DNA of 64,000 nucleotides from Gyromitra esculenta. Lineage: Eukaryota; Ascomycota; Pezizomycetes; Pezizales; Discinaceae. Location of the stretch: positions 1,860,001 to 1,924,000 of the forward strand of contig JBCAML010000001.1 of the NCBI GenBank assembly GCA_038503075.1, given 5' to 3'. Positions 35,965-47,287 of the stretch are shown here, piece by piece. Position numbers and translations under genes: made by a program. The first letter of the stretch is position 1. Every line of letters begins with the position of its first letter. Under the pieces are notes generated by a model. That model ran no database searches, was not told the DNA's origin, and saw nothing but the letters and a program-made list of their open reading frames with translations.

Positions 35965-36654
35965 GGTGGACTGCGGTGTCGTTACTGGGTTCACAGTAGT
36001 GGTGGAGCAACAGTTAGTCGTGCTAGCTAGATGCTAAGTACTTAAAGGCTGGTCAATGCACAAAATCGCATACGACGACCATCAGGATTGAAATGCAAAA
36101 CAAAGGAGGGTCAGCCCATTATATGTTTCACCACCGAACCGCTATCGTCTCTGTATCTGACAGACGCAGAATAGGCGTGGATCCCAATTAATTCCCTTCC
36201 AGCCCGAGAAAACTGTGGGGACTCTATGCACGCGGCCCACTTGCCGGCTGATCCTAACGGCTACGGCAGCCACGAATCTGGACAGTGGTGGGAGATAGAG
36301 AGAAAGCGGAGGATAAGGACTGAGTTTGGAGCGTGAGCGCCGCGCGGCGCAGGGGAAAGAAGCAAGCCCCCCAATACAGATTAGCCCTCGCACGGGGCCA
36401 GGCAACGGCGTGCTCAAATCTGGACAACCCAATTGGTGGGCTGGCTCAAGGCCAACTCGGCTCGGCAAAGCTTGTATGAACCTCGCCACTCACGTTTCTC
36501 ACGTTTCTGTGACAAGGGCTTTTATTGGCAGCGGCACCTAGTGGATGCTGTTTTCTCTACTTAGTATATCTTGTCGCCTAGCTATCGTTTGCTGCGGAGC
36601 ACCTACCGTACCAAGTTATGCTACAGCCTCCCCTCCCACGCCCATAAAGAAATT
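35965..36654. promoter_or_regulatory. divergent promoter, phosphatase and multicopper oxidase
   Basis: A 690-bp gap between two start codons pointing apart. It includes CCAATTGG near 36428 and a direct repeat CTCACGTTT at 36490-36507, containing CACGT, the core of Pho4/E-box-type sites. Phosphate control is an inference only. Confidence 0.4.
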
Positions 36655-38777
36655 ATGACGGTTCAAGACGAGCTACTCAGAGTATACGAGCGAGTCGCTC
36701 CACGTCGCAGCCTGACGCGATCAGTATTCTACACCCTCGGTCTTCTGTCTATTATCCCACTATTCATTTTCCTCTACTCCAGCTCCAGCTTGGTCCTAAG
36801 TCCCCTACCTGTTCCTGCATTCCGGGAAACTCCACATTGGCTGGTAGCGTCCACGGAATCGTGGAGGAGAGACCCAGCAGAGTATGTGCTAGATCCAACA
36901 TGGAATGTGAACACCACACCAATAACGCGGCATTTTAATTGGACAATATCGGAGGTTGAGGGGTCTCCCGATGGTAATCAGCCTCTCTGTTCCTATCTAT
37001 TAGTAGGAGCAGCATTACTACTACTACTATCACTACTACTGCTACTACTATCATTCAGCCCAGTTTACACATCCAACTAATATACCCATCCAGGTGTCTC
37101 AAAAACCCTCCTTGTGATCAATGGCAGATTCCCAGGCCCCCTCCTGGAATGCAACGAAGGCGATACCCTCATCATTGACGTTGCTAACGCCGGCACCAAC
37201 TCCACCTCTCTACACTGGCACGGGCAGTACCAAAATGGCACCAACTTCATGGACGGCACAACAGGCATAACCAATTGCCCCATCCCTCCCGGCGCCTCCT
37301 TCCGCTACGAATTCACAGTCCGGAACCAGTATGGCACATACTGGTACCACGCCCATTTCTCGACCCAGCGTGTGGACGGGCTCTTTGGTCCCTTCGTCAT
37401 CCACTCACCCTCGGAACCCAGCCCTATCCCGTACTCCACCGACCGGGTAATACTGCTCCACGATCATTACCATGATCTCTCGGCCGCGCTTCTGCCAGAG
37501 TATCTGGCATCCGATAACGAGAACGCCGAGCCGGTCCCGAACGGCGCACTTATCAACGGCCAGAACATCGTCGACTGCGACAAAGTAGACACCCGCTATA
37601 AGTGCAATACTGACTCAGCACGTCTGGCCCGCTTCGAGCTCAAGCGCGATAAAGCCCACAAACTACGGTTCATAAACGTCGGTGCATTTGCCGAATTTGA
37701 CGTCGAGATCGACAATCATGAGTAAGCACTCGCCTCCCTAAATATTAAAAACCCATGCATGCATTCATCTGTTTACTATTCACCCAATCTGTAATCACGA
37801 TTCATTGACAGCTGTACAGATTCACACTAACCGAAGTCGACGGCGTCTCTGTCCAACCTTACCGTCTCCACCGCTTCCGCATCAACGTCGCCCAGCGCTA
37901 CTCCATAATCCTACATGCCAACCAGCCCTCCTCCACCTCCACCTTCTGGCTGCGCGCACGCATGATCGCGCACTGCTTCGCCAGCATCCCCGACACCCTC
38001 GAGCGCGAAGTCCGCGGAATAATCCAATACATCCCATCATCCCCGCTCCTCCCCACCACCACGCCGTGGAACGAAGCAATGGAGCTGGAATGCAAAGACC
38101 TCGACACAACCGAGCTCGTACCCGCAGTACCCATGGAAGCCCCGAACGCGGACGTGATGGTGCGGCTGAGAAGCAATTTTGAGATTGGCGGGTACGCGTT
38201 ATCGCGTGGCTTCTTCAACGGGACTTCCTGGCGGCCGCCGCCGTCGTATACGCCGCCAACCCTGTTCGAGGCGATCGAGGGGATACGGAGCGTCAATGCG
38301 TCGTTTCGGACCAGTGATAGTAATGGCGTTATGGATAAAGCGTTTGATGTTGCCCACCAGCTGGTCGTGAGGGTCGATGGGTCGAAGACGGTGGATTTGC
38401 TGATTGATAATTTTGATGATGGGAATCATCCGTTCCATCTACATGGCTATAAGTTCTGGATCCTGGGGCAGGGACGGGGCTACTTTAATATGAGTACGTA
38501 TCAGGACCTCAACACGACCAATCCCCTGCGGAGGGATACGGTTACTATTGAGCAGTATGGGTGGGTGCTTATTCGGTTTGTTGCGGATAATGCGGGTATG
38601 TGGGCTTTTCACTGTCATATTGCCTGGCATGTGGAGGCGGGTATGATGATGCAGTTTTTGATCAATGGTGATATGGTGGGTAGGTGGGAGGTTCCGGAAG
38701 AGGTCAAGGGACTCTGTGGTAATCCGGAGAGACAGAGGGGAGGCGGAATTCCGGATGAGTATTTTTATCACGATTAG
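36655..38777 (+). CDS. laccase-like multicopper oxidase, N-terminally anchored
   Basis: Predicted 634 aa. Exons 36655-36973, 37094-37721 and 37820-38777. Residues about 26-48 (FYTLGLLSIIPLFIFLYS..) form a single transmembrane helix after a short basic cytosolic tail, so it is a type II membrane protein rather than a secreted laccase. All four copper motifs are intact: HWHGQYQNG (about 146), WYHAHFS (about 190), HPFHLHG (about 518) and HCHIAWHVEAGM (about 580). Met ten residues after the type 1 Cys implies a low redox potential centre. GTNFMDGTTGITNCPIPPG is typical of ascomycete oxidases near the pigment and ferroxidase groups. The substrate is unknown; a wall phenol, pigment or metal-oxidase role is possible. 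Intron 1 contains a (TAC)n-like microsatellite at 37016-37052. Its 3' end converges on the 39-kb gene. Confidence 0.93.
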
Positions 38778-38949
38778 GTTTATAGGCTATCTAGGTTATG
38801 TTTAGAATGGCGTTCTTTAGGAGGAGTGTGTGTTTTATATTTCGTTTTTCGTTTATTAAAATACATGTGCATTAACCCACATGTAGGTATCTCTAAAGTA
38901 TCGGTACAGGAATTATTCACGGTCTACGTATTACCGCATCTCAGCAAAA

Positions 38950-40032
38950 TTACCATTCAGTGCCGTCCCTCATCCTTTTCTCCAAGTCTGCTTTGAAGTC
39001 CTAGAATGTTCACGATTGATTAACTTACTAACGCTTTTTCCATTCTCTAACCACATTAAGAAGTTAGGTTGATACATACATCTAAGGAATGTTTTGCACC
39101 CTCTCCGTATGCATTTGCATTGAGGTTCTTGAGAGCTCTCTTGACCCTCCAATTTCTTGTTTCATCTGGATATTCAGCAGAAAACCTATCGAGCAAGGAG
39201 GAGAGGCGACCGGCCCAGTAAGCAGTTGGCTGGTATGCATACACCCGTTTTAACATATCATCCTGCATTAACCTACATCTTAGCTAGCTACCCACAAATT
39301 TTAGAAAGAATAGTTAACCTCTATTCGACTCACATCTCTAGATCCTTCATAATTATCCTCAAAAACATCACCATCCAGATCTTGCGGCGCAGATATCTTA
39401 ACAACATCCCTCATACTCGGCCTCACCTCACTCTTCCTATCATTTTTCTGCAACTGCAGCTTTGGCGTGGGCGGCTTCGACTGTGACCTTTCATACCCAC
39501 TCCAGAGGGCTGAGAAGGAATGCGTCATATCCGACTGACGACGCTGTCGTTGGGGAGGGAACACAGCTTGCTGCTGCTGCTGCTGCTGCGTGGGTACTAA
39601 GTACGGATACTGAATACCCTGTGTTCTATTATGGCTGGAGTGAACCTGTAGAGAAAAGTTCCTCTGCGAAGCCTGTGGTGGTGGCGGCTGGAAGTAAGGA
39701 TAGAGATTATTAGTGATGACAGGTGGGGCCACAGGGAATGAAGTGGTGGATTGACGCCGTGTGTGGGATGCATAGGCTGGACGTTGGTTGGGCTCTATTA
39801 CCGGTGGGTAGCGCCCATGAGTAGGAGGGGGATCACGGGGGTACCACATGACGGTTAGTCGTGATAGCAATGATCGTGGAGTAGGTGGGGCTGTGGACGG
39901 GGTAAGGGAGCTATGAATGTTGAGATGAAAGCGCAACTGTGGATGCTTTTTGGAAATCAGAGATTGAGTGTTGAAGTTGGGTCGCAGCAGGCTCTGGAGC
40001 GAATATGCTGGTGATGGGAACAGGTATGCCAA
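38950..40032 (-). CDS. conserved-looking fungal protein with poly-Gln tract
   Basis: Three exons: 40032-39334, 39262-39080 and 39000-38950. Donors are GTGAGT and GTATGT, and all joins are in phase, giving 310 aa from the first ATG. A second in-frame ATG at 39849 (MWYPRDPPP) would give 249 aa and may be the real start. The N-terminal half is Pro/Gln/Ser-rich and disordered, with a seven-Gln tract coded by a CAG run. The spliced C-terminus (DDMLKRVYAYQPTAYWAGRLSSLLDRF..WRVKRALKNLN..) is compact and helical and resembles the C-terminal domain of several uncharacterised ascomycete proteins. I cannot assign a function. It is divergent from the BTB gene. Confidence 0.75.
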
Positions 40033-40460
40033 GGACGAGGCTCTGAACCTTATTTGAGCCGCACTAGTGGGTGAGCGTGTGAGTGATATGCTGTGATTGT
40101 GTGGTGTTTGAGGATTACCTCGCAGCCATCCTTATACTTCTTAGATGCAGACCTGGAATCCCCGAATCTCCTTGCTATTTCTATTGCTGGATAGCCCGGA
40201 TAACGGGCTGGCGATAATAGGTTCATCGAAGAATACTATCGATCGGAAAAGCAATCTATGATGCCTCCAAACATCCAACCCAGCCCTTCCTCTGCTTCAA
40301 TCATGGTTACCTATGCTTCGCTTCGCCAACAACCATTAGCAGCCACCTAAATATAGTTACGTAAGATGTGGCGTGGAGCCGCAACCGTTAAATGCGACAG
40401 ACTTGTTTCAAACCTAGTTTGAACCCCGCACAGCCAGTTAGCAAGTCAAACTCATCATCT
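40033..40460. promoter_or_regulatory. divergent promoter, poly-Gln and BTB genes
   Basis: A 428-bp gap between divergent starts. No specific site is recognised. Confidence 0.35.
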
Positions 40461-41712
40461 ATGTCACTATTCGGAGCACCAACTAACATCTGCGATGGAA
40501 CACCCGTGAGTACGGTCCCTACACTCCCGCTGCCAACATCGACAGCTTCCATGCATTCTTTCGCGAGGTGAGAGACGAAAGGGCTGAACCCAAGAGTGCT
40601 GAGTTAATTGAAATAGCATATGCTGACACAATCACAATAGTCCACAGGTCGTTCTGATTGTCGGTCCGGACAAGATACGGATGACTGCACATAAATCCAC
40701 TCTATGCCAATGGTCTTATTTTCGGGTCTCACTTTTTGGAAACTTTAAAGAGGCTGAAAGTCAGTGCATCGAGTTACCCGAAGACTATCCAGAAATAGTC
40801 CAAGCCTTCTTGGAATCCATCTACTCGGGGAACTACGTCTTCCAGCCTTCAAAAGCTGAAAAGTGCAACGAGCGCAGTCAGGACACGTCGTCAACTGGTG
40901 GTGTGTGTCCTTGCGAGAAATTTGTCGTGTGCGGCACGCCAGCGATGAAGTCCACGAAACCAAATTTCGATTCGTGTTTGGTTTGTGAACATAGTATATA
41001 CAACCACTGCGTTGATGCAAGTTCCGGAAATCTTTTAACCCCGGATACGACCGTCGAGCAAGACCTCGAGAGAATGGAGTTCCACGCTCAAGTTTATTTC
41101 CTGGCTGATAAGTTTGGCATTTCAAAATTGCAAAAGCTCGCCCTCGATCGAATCTATGCATGGGAAGAAACCCCTTACGACAAGAAAAATGTCAATGAGT
41201 TGAAAGTGGCAAACCTCATTTATCTAAATACTTCACCAGGAGATAAGTTGTTGAGAAGGGTAGCATTAGAGAGAGCGGTCGACTTATTATTAACTACAAA
41301 CTCTGTTACCCCTTCTCCCGTTCAAGCTAAAGAAGATTTTGCCAAACCCGCCCCGCCCCCTCCACCCATTAAACCCACAACCGCTTTCGGCCAGCCCTCT
41401 TTGTTTGGTGGGGGTGGCCCTGCCGCTGCACCTGCCGCCCCCGTCCCTCCCGCAGCCCCCAGAGGGATTTTTCACGCATCAAGAGGGACTACCACCGGTG
41501 GAGGATTCAGTTTTGGCGCACCCGCACCCGCACCCCGAGAGACTACCTATGGACTTTTTGGAAATACTATTAGTGGGGATAGAGCCCCAGTGATTCGGGA
41601 CTCCGAAGCGAATGCGTTTCTTGAGGAACTCGCAACCCAAAATCCTTCTTTTGCCGTCGACATCATCAAATGTATGGCAAGGAACGGGGTGCCGCTCTCA
41701 AAGTACTACTAG
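40461..41712 (+). CDS. BTB/POZ-domain protein with FG motifs
   Basis: The large exon 40648-41712 reads VVLIVGPDKIRMTAHKSTLCQWSYFR.., a BTB fold, with LPEDYPEIVQAFLESIYSGNY and EFHAQVYFLADKFGISKLQKLALDRI. The start is uncertain. I prefer 40461-40505 (MSLFGAPTNICDGTP) spliced by GTGAGT to the acceptor at 40647, giving 369 aa. An alternative uses the ATG at 40495 and a small middle exon ending near 40568. A Cys-rich insert (CPCEKFVVCG..CLVCEHSIYNHC) interrupts the BTB region. The C-terminus is Pro/Ala/Gly-rich with FG-type motifs (AFGQPSLFGGGG, FSFGAP, GLFGN). BTB proteins often recruit cullin-3 or act as adaptors; here the role is unknown. Confidence 0.8.
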
Positions 41713-42618
41713 TGTAAGAGCTACATCTCCGTGTTTTTTCTCACAGCTAGGCTTAAGAAGCTATAACCTTGCTAGAAGTTACATTAGAACAGAAAGGGTG
41801 CTTAACTTATTGGGATTATTTGATCCACTGCGGACGGGCGATGGCGGAAAAATTGTGATTCACCCGATTTATCTGTTTAAAGGATGGTTTAAGCATCAGT
41901 TAATGGGTATATTGAGATAAAACTATGTTAAGTAACATTCTAGTTTCTTAACCAATGTGTTGTAGAAACTCGCGCTGCAGATTATATCCAGCATCATTTC
42001 TATCTTGGTGTGAGTAGTTCTAAGATCACGAGATATCGCATAAGGGGACCACATTTCCATACTACCTAGTTAGCGCCACAATCTAGTAACAAGACTAACG
42101 TATTTGGCCGAGGAGTGGGTTAGATTGGGCAAATCTCTACAACTTCCAAACCTCAAAACTATCACAATAACTATTTGAAACAAAATTATACCGTTTGGGT
42201 AAGGATGTCTATATATAAGATATGCTCTGTAGAAATCTTAAACGACTATTCCAAATTCCAGTAGAGTTGAGACTGCAAACTAGAGTCCCAATACAAATTT
42301 TTGTGAGAAGATAGACTGAACACATTTCTTTCGTTAGTTTTGGAGTAAATCTTGTACTAAACAAAAAAAACCAAAGGCCTTATCAAGGTAGCTGAAACTA
42401 ACTACTCGGATTCGGTACAAAATTACGACCTTTTTGAATTATTGCAAGGGCGGTATTTCTCTGACTTCCGGTGTTTTTTGCCTGTTGCCATGCGACCCGT
42501 TTCCCCGTCTGACCCACTTCCTGGTCAAATACGTTACACGTAATCTCCATTGTCAAATTGGGAATCCTGTGTGACTAAATTCATGTGTTACATTACTCTA
42601 CAGGATTATACATACATG

Positions 42619-42669
42619 TAGTCTCGTTGCCAGACCTAACCTAACAAGTTAGATCTGGCGACGAGACTA
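42619..42669. repeat. 51-bp near-perfect hairpin
   Basis: The 22-bp left arm TAGTCTCGTTGCCAGACCTA.. pairs with the right arm ending GATCTGGCGACGAGACTA, with two mismatches and a 7-nt loop. It lies 103 bp before MITE copy 2. It may be a solo remnant of another element. Confidence 0.6.
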
Positions 42670-42772
42670 GACTATACAATAGAGTACATGCAAATACATG
42701 TAGGTATTCCAAATGGGGAGCCAACTACAGTGGCCGAGCCGCGACCATACATACGTAGCCGCTTCGAGAATA

Positions 42773-42949
42773 CCGTAGTATTTGGTGAAATTCGTTCCGG
42801 CGCTAGTTGGTAGGACATGCATGTAATCTGTTAATACTCTACGTTTATGATGCCGCTGGGGGGTTTTTAGCGGAAAATCATGGAGAGTTAACATGTCCTA
42901 TGCATGTCTTACCTACTAGCGCCGGAACGAATTTCACCAAATACTACGG
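42773..42949. repeat. 177-bp MITE family A, copy 2
   Basis: Intact element: CCGTAGTATTTGGTGAAATT at the left and its exact complement at the right. TA is on both sides (42771-42772 and 42950-42951), the Tc1/mariner target duplication. The inverted repeats are about 50 bp with few mismatches. It is probably younger than copy 1 at 27697-27873. No coding capacity. Confidence 0.92.
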
Positions 42950-43649
42950 TATATGTAAAACTCATAGCCTCAGTTTATTAGTTGTTGGACTCGATCCAAG
43001 GGACGCGCGTACTTAAACCGCTATCCTAGGTCGTACAGTATAAAAGATACACGTGCCCTCTTACTCCCAAAGCTGTTGTGAGGTAAAGTACCTATAGTAC
43101 CGTATATAGTGGGAAAACATAGTGTAGTTATGTCCCAGGCTAAGCCTGATATGGTGCTGGACATGGTAGAAAAGGACTCGAGCCACACATAAGACTGCGC
43201 TTTTAAGCTGCTGTAGAGCTGCAGAGTCCTCTTTCCCCAATATACAGTACGTATACCTGCACTGGCTGTTAGTTGTAATTCCCTATAATATTACGTTGCT
43301 CCTGCTTGCTGTGCTCTAGAAATAATATACTACACACAGTTATTCTAAGCTGCTAGTTTCAGGAAATATACAACATTGTCTAATTCTTATTTTTTTTTAA
43401 CTCTTTTCCTTATTATGATTTTTAGCAAATCTGTATCGCATTGCGTGACTCTAGCCTACCGCTGGGAAGTTCCGTCCTCGCCATCAAAGAATGGCATACC
43501 GGATGCACCAAGCCTAAGGAGGGGCAGATTTGCGCATGCTGTAAATTTATGGGATCCAATCAAGTCTTAGTAATAGCGCTATTTCTGTCTTAAATTTCTT
43601 TTTACTCGTTTCAATAAGACAGAACCCCAATCCCAAACCACCCTTATGA

Positions 43650-43785
43650 GTGCTTGTCTTCCAGGAGAAGAACCTAGAAACATGGGGCGTGTGACTTTTT
43701 ATTCTAGGGAACTGTGCCCATGCTTTTGGCATTGAAGCCACGCCGTACCCCCTGTTTCCGGGCTCTTGCCCTGGAAGACAAGCAC
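43650..43785. repeat. 136-bp inverted-repeat element
   Basis: The left end GTGCTTGTCTTCCAGGAGAA pairs with a right end whose reverse complement begins GTGCTTGTCTTCCAGGGCAA. Homology continues with gaps to about 40 bp. It lies about 210 bp upstream of the MARVEL-like gene start, so it is in its promoter. Confidence 0.65.
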
Positions 43786-43992
43786 ATGTGAATAAAGCCA
43801 AGTCACATCTTCTCTTGACCCCTTTCGCCATCAATATCATAACCATCATCGAACCCTCAACCGAGCCTTGTTGCAGCGCATTCTCTCCACTACTATTCTT
43901 GACCTTTTAGCAGGTCTATAGATATTACGCTTCGAATAGGAGCCAGCAAAAGAGAAATTTGATTCAGAGACCCATCTCGATTTGATTTGACA

Positions 43993-44979
43993 ATGGCAAA
44001 AGATACGCGTTGGTCTGCGGCAATTTTCATTATTGCGCGTTCCGTGCAACTTGTCTTGGCTATCATTGTTATGGGAATTGCTTGCTACTTTGCGACCCCC
44101 GTCTTCACTCCTCTATGGTTTGTTTTTTGCATTATCTGGTCAAACCCGAGGGGTTCTGTACTGAATGTTCTTTCCAGGTACATAGGCTATATGGTTGCTA
44201 TTTCTCTCTTGACAGTAATCTATATCTGCACCAACTTTGGCCTCTTCTTTAATAATCTGCTTCTTCCGTTGGCTATCGTTATTATTGAACCTATACTTTT
44301 CGTTCTTTGGGCAATAGGTGTGGCGGTTATCGGTATCGGAAACTCGGGTCAGCTGTCCAATACCTGCGTGTACTGGTACGGTTATAGTATATCGGAAACT
44401 TGCGTCCTACTAAAGGCTTTTTTTACACTATCTACAGTGGAATTGTGCGCTTCTCAGCTCCTCAGCCAATATTCACTTCATTGAGTTTGTTGTGCTTGTC
44501 TTCTAACTACCTTGGGTATTTACAGGTTGTTTCTGATCTCAACGTTGGTCATGGCCTCCATTGCTATGCACCAAACCAGGAACGATCCACGTGGTAAAAT
44601 CCATCATCAGCAACGTAAAGCCAGCAGATCTATTGCCATGGGCGCTGTCGTAGCTCCTCCAAACTACATGGTAAGCCCCCAGCAGTACCATAACGGTATG
44701 CAGCAGCAACATTATCAGCCTCAGCAACCTCCGTACAATGCTGCCAATCAACAGATGTATCACCAACAGCCGCAACAACAACAACAATATCCCCCACAGC
44801 CACAATATCAACAAGTAAACCCTCAAGTTTACCAACAGAGCGCTCCCGGAGTGCAATGTCCAGTCCATCCTCCCCAACCTACAGGATCTCCTTTGCCATA
44901 CCAGCGCGACAATACTGTCTCGCCTCTCTCAGAACCAGGGCCTAAACCATCGACATATAACCAGGGGGGTATCCATTAA
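43993..44979 (+). CDS. MARVEL-like four-helix membrane protein
   Basis: The N-terminus, MAKDTRWSAAIFIIARSVQLVLAIIVMGIACYF, starts a four-span membrane protein of the fungal MARVEL/non-classical export type. My best model is 271 aa with exons 43993-44117, 44178-44367, 44438-44484 and 44526-44979. Introns are 60, 70 and 41 bp; two use the uncommon GTTTGT donor. This joins WYIGYMVAISLLTVIYICTNFG, IVIIEPILFVLWAIGVAVIG, a short CALLSSSANIHFIE segment and LFLISTLVMASIA, giving the expected fourth helix. The intron 2 donor (GTGTAC) is the least certain point. The cytosolic tail is Gln/Pro/Tyr-rich (HQQPQQQQQYPPQPQYQQ) as in relatives. Members act in membrane microdomains such as eisosomes; that is inferred. 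Confidence 0.75.
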
Positions 44980-46142
44980 ATACGGGTTCTTTTCTGGTAC
45001 TTCACATGGGTGAATGTTGCAATTGGCGTTGAGTTTGATAATGAAGTACTGAATAGTGTATGTAAGGGAACTTTCCTTCCCTTTGGAATATTATGAACGG
45101 TATATATCACAGGTATGGAGATGTAGTTATAGCTTGAAGAACGATCATGCAAGTTGGCACAACCATTCGTATTATCTTCCCATTCTAAGTTTTTACACAC
45201 CGAAATTCTAAAAATTGAATGTTTATGTTTACTATTAACCCTAAAAAGGTCGGGCGGGCCCTCCTGCAGCTGTAAGCCCAACGAGAAGCATTAAATCACG
45301 GGTTTTTAATTTCTACATAAACCAGCTCCAGTCAAGCCTGAGCAAACAAATGAAAACTAAACTAACAACACATACGACATCTACCTCCTTGTATTATTTA
45401 GATGGGCTTCAGCAATTGGCGCCAGTGTGCCAAGAACGAGTGCTATGCAGTGACCTTAGACATCTTATCATAACTCGTCCTGATTATATGAACACCACTC
45501 TAAAAAGGTCCCACAAAAGTGCTAGAAACCCATTGAATGCGCGCGTTATATTTCTCGCTGACCACTGGTTCGAAATGCATACACCCTGGCCCCAAATCAC
45601 TAGCTATACAGGGGTAGAGGTATGAAGATGGAGCAGGCCTCACATTATTTCTCTGGTGACCTCACAGAACGGAAAACCCTGGTGTTCCATCTCCGTACCC
45701 GGCCCCTACTCCTAGTACCTAGAACACTCTAAGTTTTTCGTCAAAGTTTATAGCGCCTCTTACTTTCGTATTCCAAACTTCGAAACTATACTAAAGCTTT
45801 TAATTTTTTAGATAAGTCCATGCTCGTTTCATTCCAATCGGTTAGCACCCACCTTCCCTACGAACCACCGTACTCATTTAGGGACCCCTTTCCTAAGATG
45901 AGTCAAAGTAAATAAAAATGGGTTGGGTATACGCCATGGTGTTGCGGGGGGGGTTTGAGCAAAACTCAATTTAGTGTAGATTTACCAAGCGATTAGCTCA
46001 TTTAATTCATCTTTCATCCATGATTGGCATTACTGATCTAGACAGACTATTCCCTTATACCTCAGGGACGCTCCAAAATGCTAAAATAAATAAGGAGAAA
46101 TTTAAAGTCAATCACCACCCTCTTTATGTATTACTAGTTCTC
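44980..46142. other. intergenic between convergent genes
   Basis: 3' flanks of the MARVEL-like gene (+) and the flavin reductase-like gene (-). No gene is seen. A G-run lies near 45946. The 91-aa frame at 45350-45625 has no family features. Confidence 0.45.
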
Positions 46143-47104
46143 CTATCGCCCACCCCCACCCCCACCTTGGTTCTCTTCACTTAAAAGAGAACCATCATCC
46201 ATACTCTCCTCTACCTCCCCAGGATCTTCTTTGCTTCTTTCGATAACGCCCGCTCCAGGTATCAATATCCCACCGACATGTCTAAAATGTCGGTCCGAAT
46301 ACATGAGACTGAAAACTTCTTTAGGCTCGACACCTTCGACGCCTTCGGTGTCATCAACAGCATCCACTTGCTGAACCTTCCCAACCCAGAGTTGATGATC
46401 CTCAATTTGTATAGTCCTGAACGTCTCGCAATGCAGCCTGAACAACACATCATCCTCTCGCCCTAGCAGCGGCGGCCCCGTGTTGCTTTGGACATCCGCC
46501 AGCATGACTTCACCTTTAGCGAATGAGAATGGTGATATTTTTGAAGAATTTGCAGTTCCAAGTTGCGCAAATCGGCTTGCAAGGAACGCAGACCGTGGCG
46601 TGGGACGAAATATGTGCACCACAAACCTCCCAGCTTTCGTCATTGTGCTGGCGGCAGAAGAGGGGGTTTTTATATTGAAAGAAATCAAGGGGCTCGGATT
46701 TAGCGAGAAACAGTTGAACGAGGAAAGTGTTATTCCACGCCATGATTGAGGGGAGGAGCTTGCTGCCGAAGTTACTATTACGACTGTTTTTGCGGTTTGA
46801 ATATTAGCTAGGGGTCATAGTGCGATATTGAAGGGATAAATTTGGAAGGGGAGAGAACACCTGGGTGTGGTATTTTGCGCATTATATTCCGGAGCGAGGA
46901 AGATGGGGGTTCATTAGATAACGGAGGAGTCCTGGAGGTGTACTGATGGGTTTGTTGAGATGGTGATAGTGAGATACATGGGGTTTTTGGCGTGTGGACG
47001 TAGAAAATTTGCGATGTTAGTTGTCGTGGATAAGGCCCTTGCCGAAGAAAAGAACGTAGAGGAAACAATGAAGCCATTGAGTTTGTGGGTCTACAAGGCG
47101 ACAC
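46143..47104 (-). CDS. flavin reductase-like FMN-binding protein, probably mitochondrial
   Basis: Two exons, 47104-46861 and 46783-46143, joined by a 77-bp GTGTTC..CAG intron that splits a Val codon; 294 aa. The start may be the ATG at 47104 or that at 47077 (MASLFPLRSFLRQGPYPRQL). Both give an Arg/Ser-rich, acid-free N-terminus suitable for mitochondrial import. The fold is shown by LRNIMRKIPHPVVIVTSAASSSPQSWRGITLSSFNCFSLNPSPLISF and NIKTPSSAAST. The latter is the FMN-binding block of flavin reductase-like split barrels. GRFVVHIFRPTP and RHFRHVGG follow, then a Gly/Glu-rich tail (ENQGGGGGGR). The partner enzyme and substrate are unknown. It shares a 183-bp promoter with the 47.3-kb gene. Confidence 0.85.
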
Positions 47105-47287
47105 CCGTGTCGGTGGGGTTTGTTCCTGAGTATTGTGACGTAAAGAGGGAAAAAGGTTTGTGAAACAACGGGAACCTTGACACCTCCGCTGACAATTTAC
47201 TTTTCACACGACTGCGTCTCGGGAACAAGACGACAGAATTGCGGAAAGGGAGGGCCAATTGGAAGAGCCTGGATATCAATTGGTTGA
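47105..47287. promoter_or_regulatory. 183-bp bidirectional promoter with CRE-like site
   Basis: The gap between two divergent starts contains TGACGTAA at 47136-47143, a CRE/ATF-type bZIP site. It is the only motif that stands out. Confidence 0.4.

Larger units (their letters stand above)
41713..43992. other. repeat-bearing intergenic region
   Basis: About 2.3 kb with three inverted-repeat structures (42619-42669, 42773-42949, 43650-43785) and two TACATGTA palindromes (42613, 42695). No coding gene is supported. Confidence 0.55.

Noticed and set aside
37805..38182. Arg/His/Pro-rich 125-aa frame
   Set aside because: It lies in another frame of multicopper oxidase exon 3, whose copper motifs fix the true frame.
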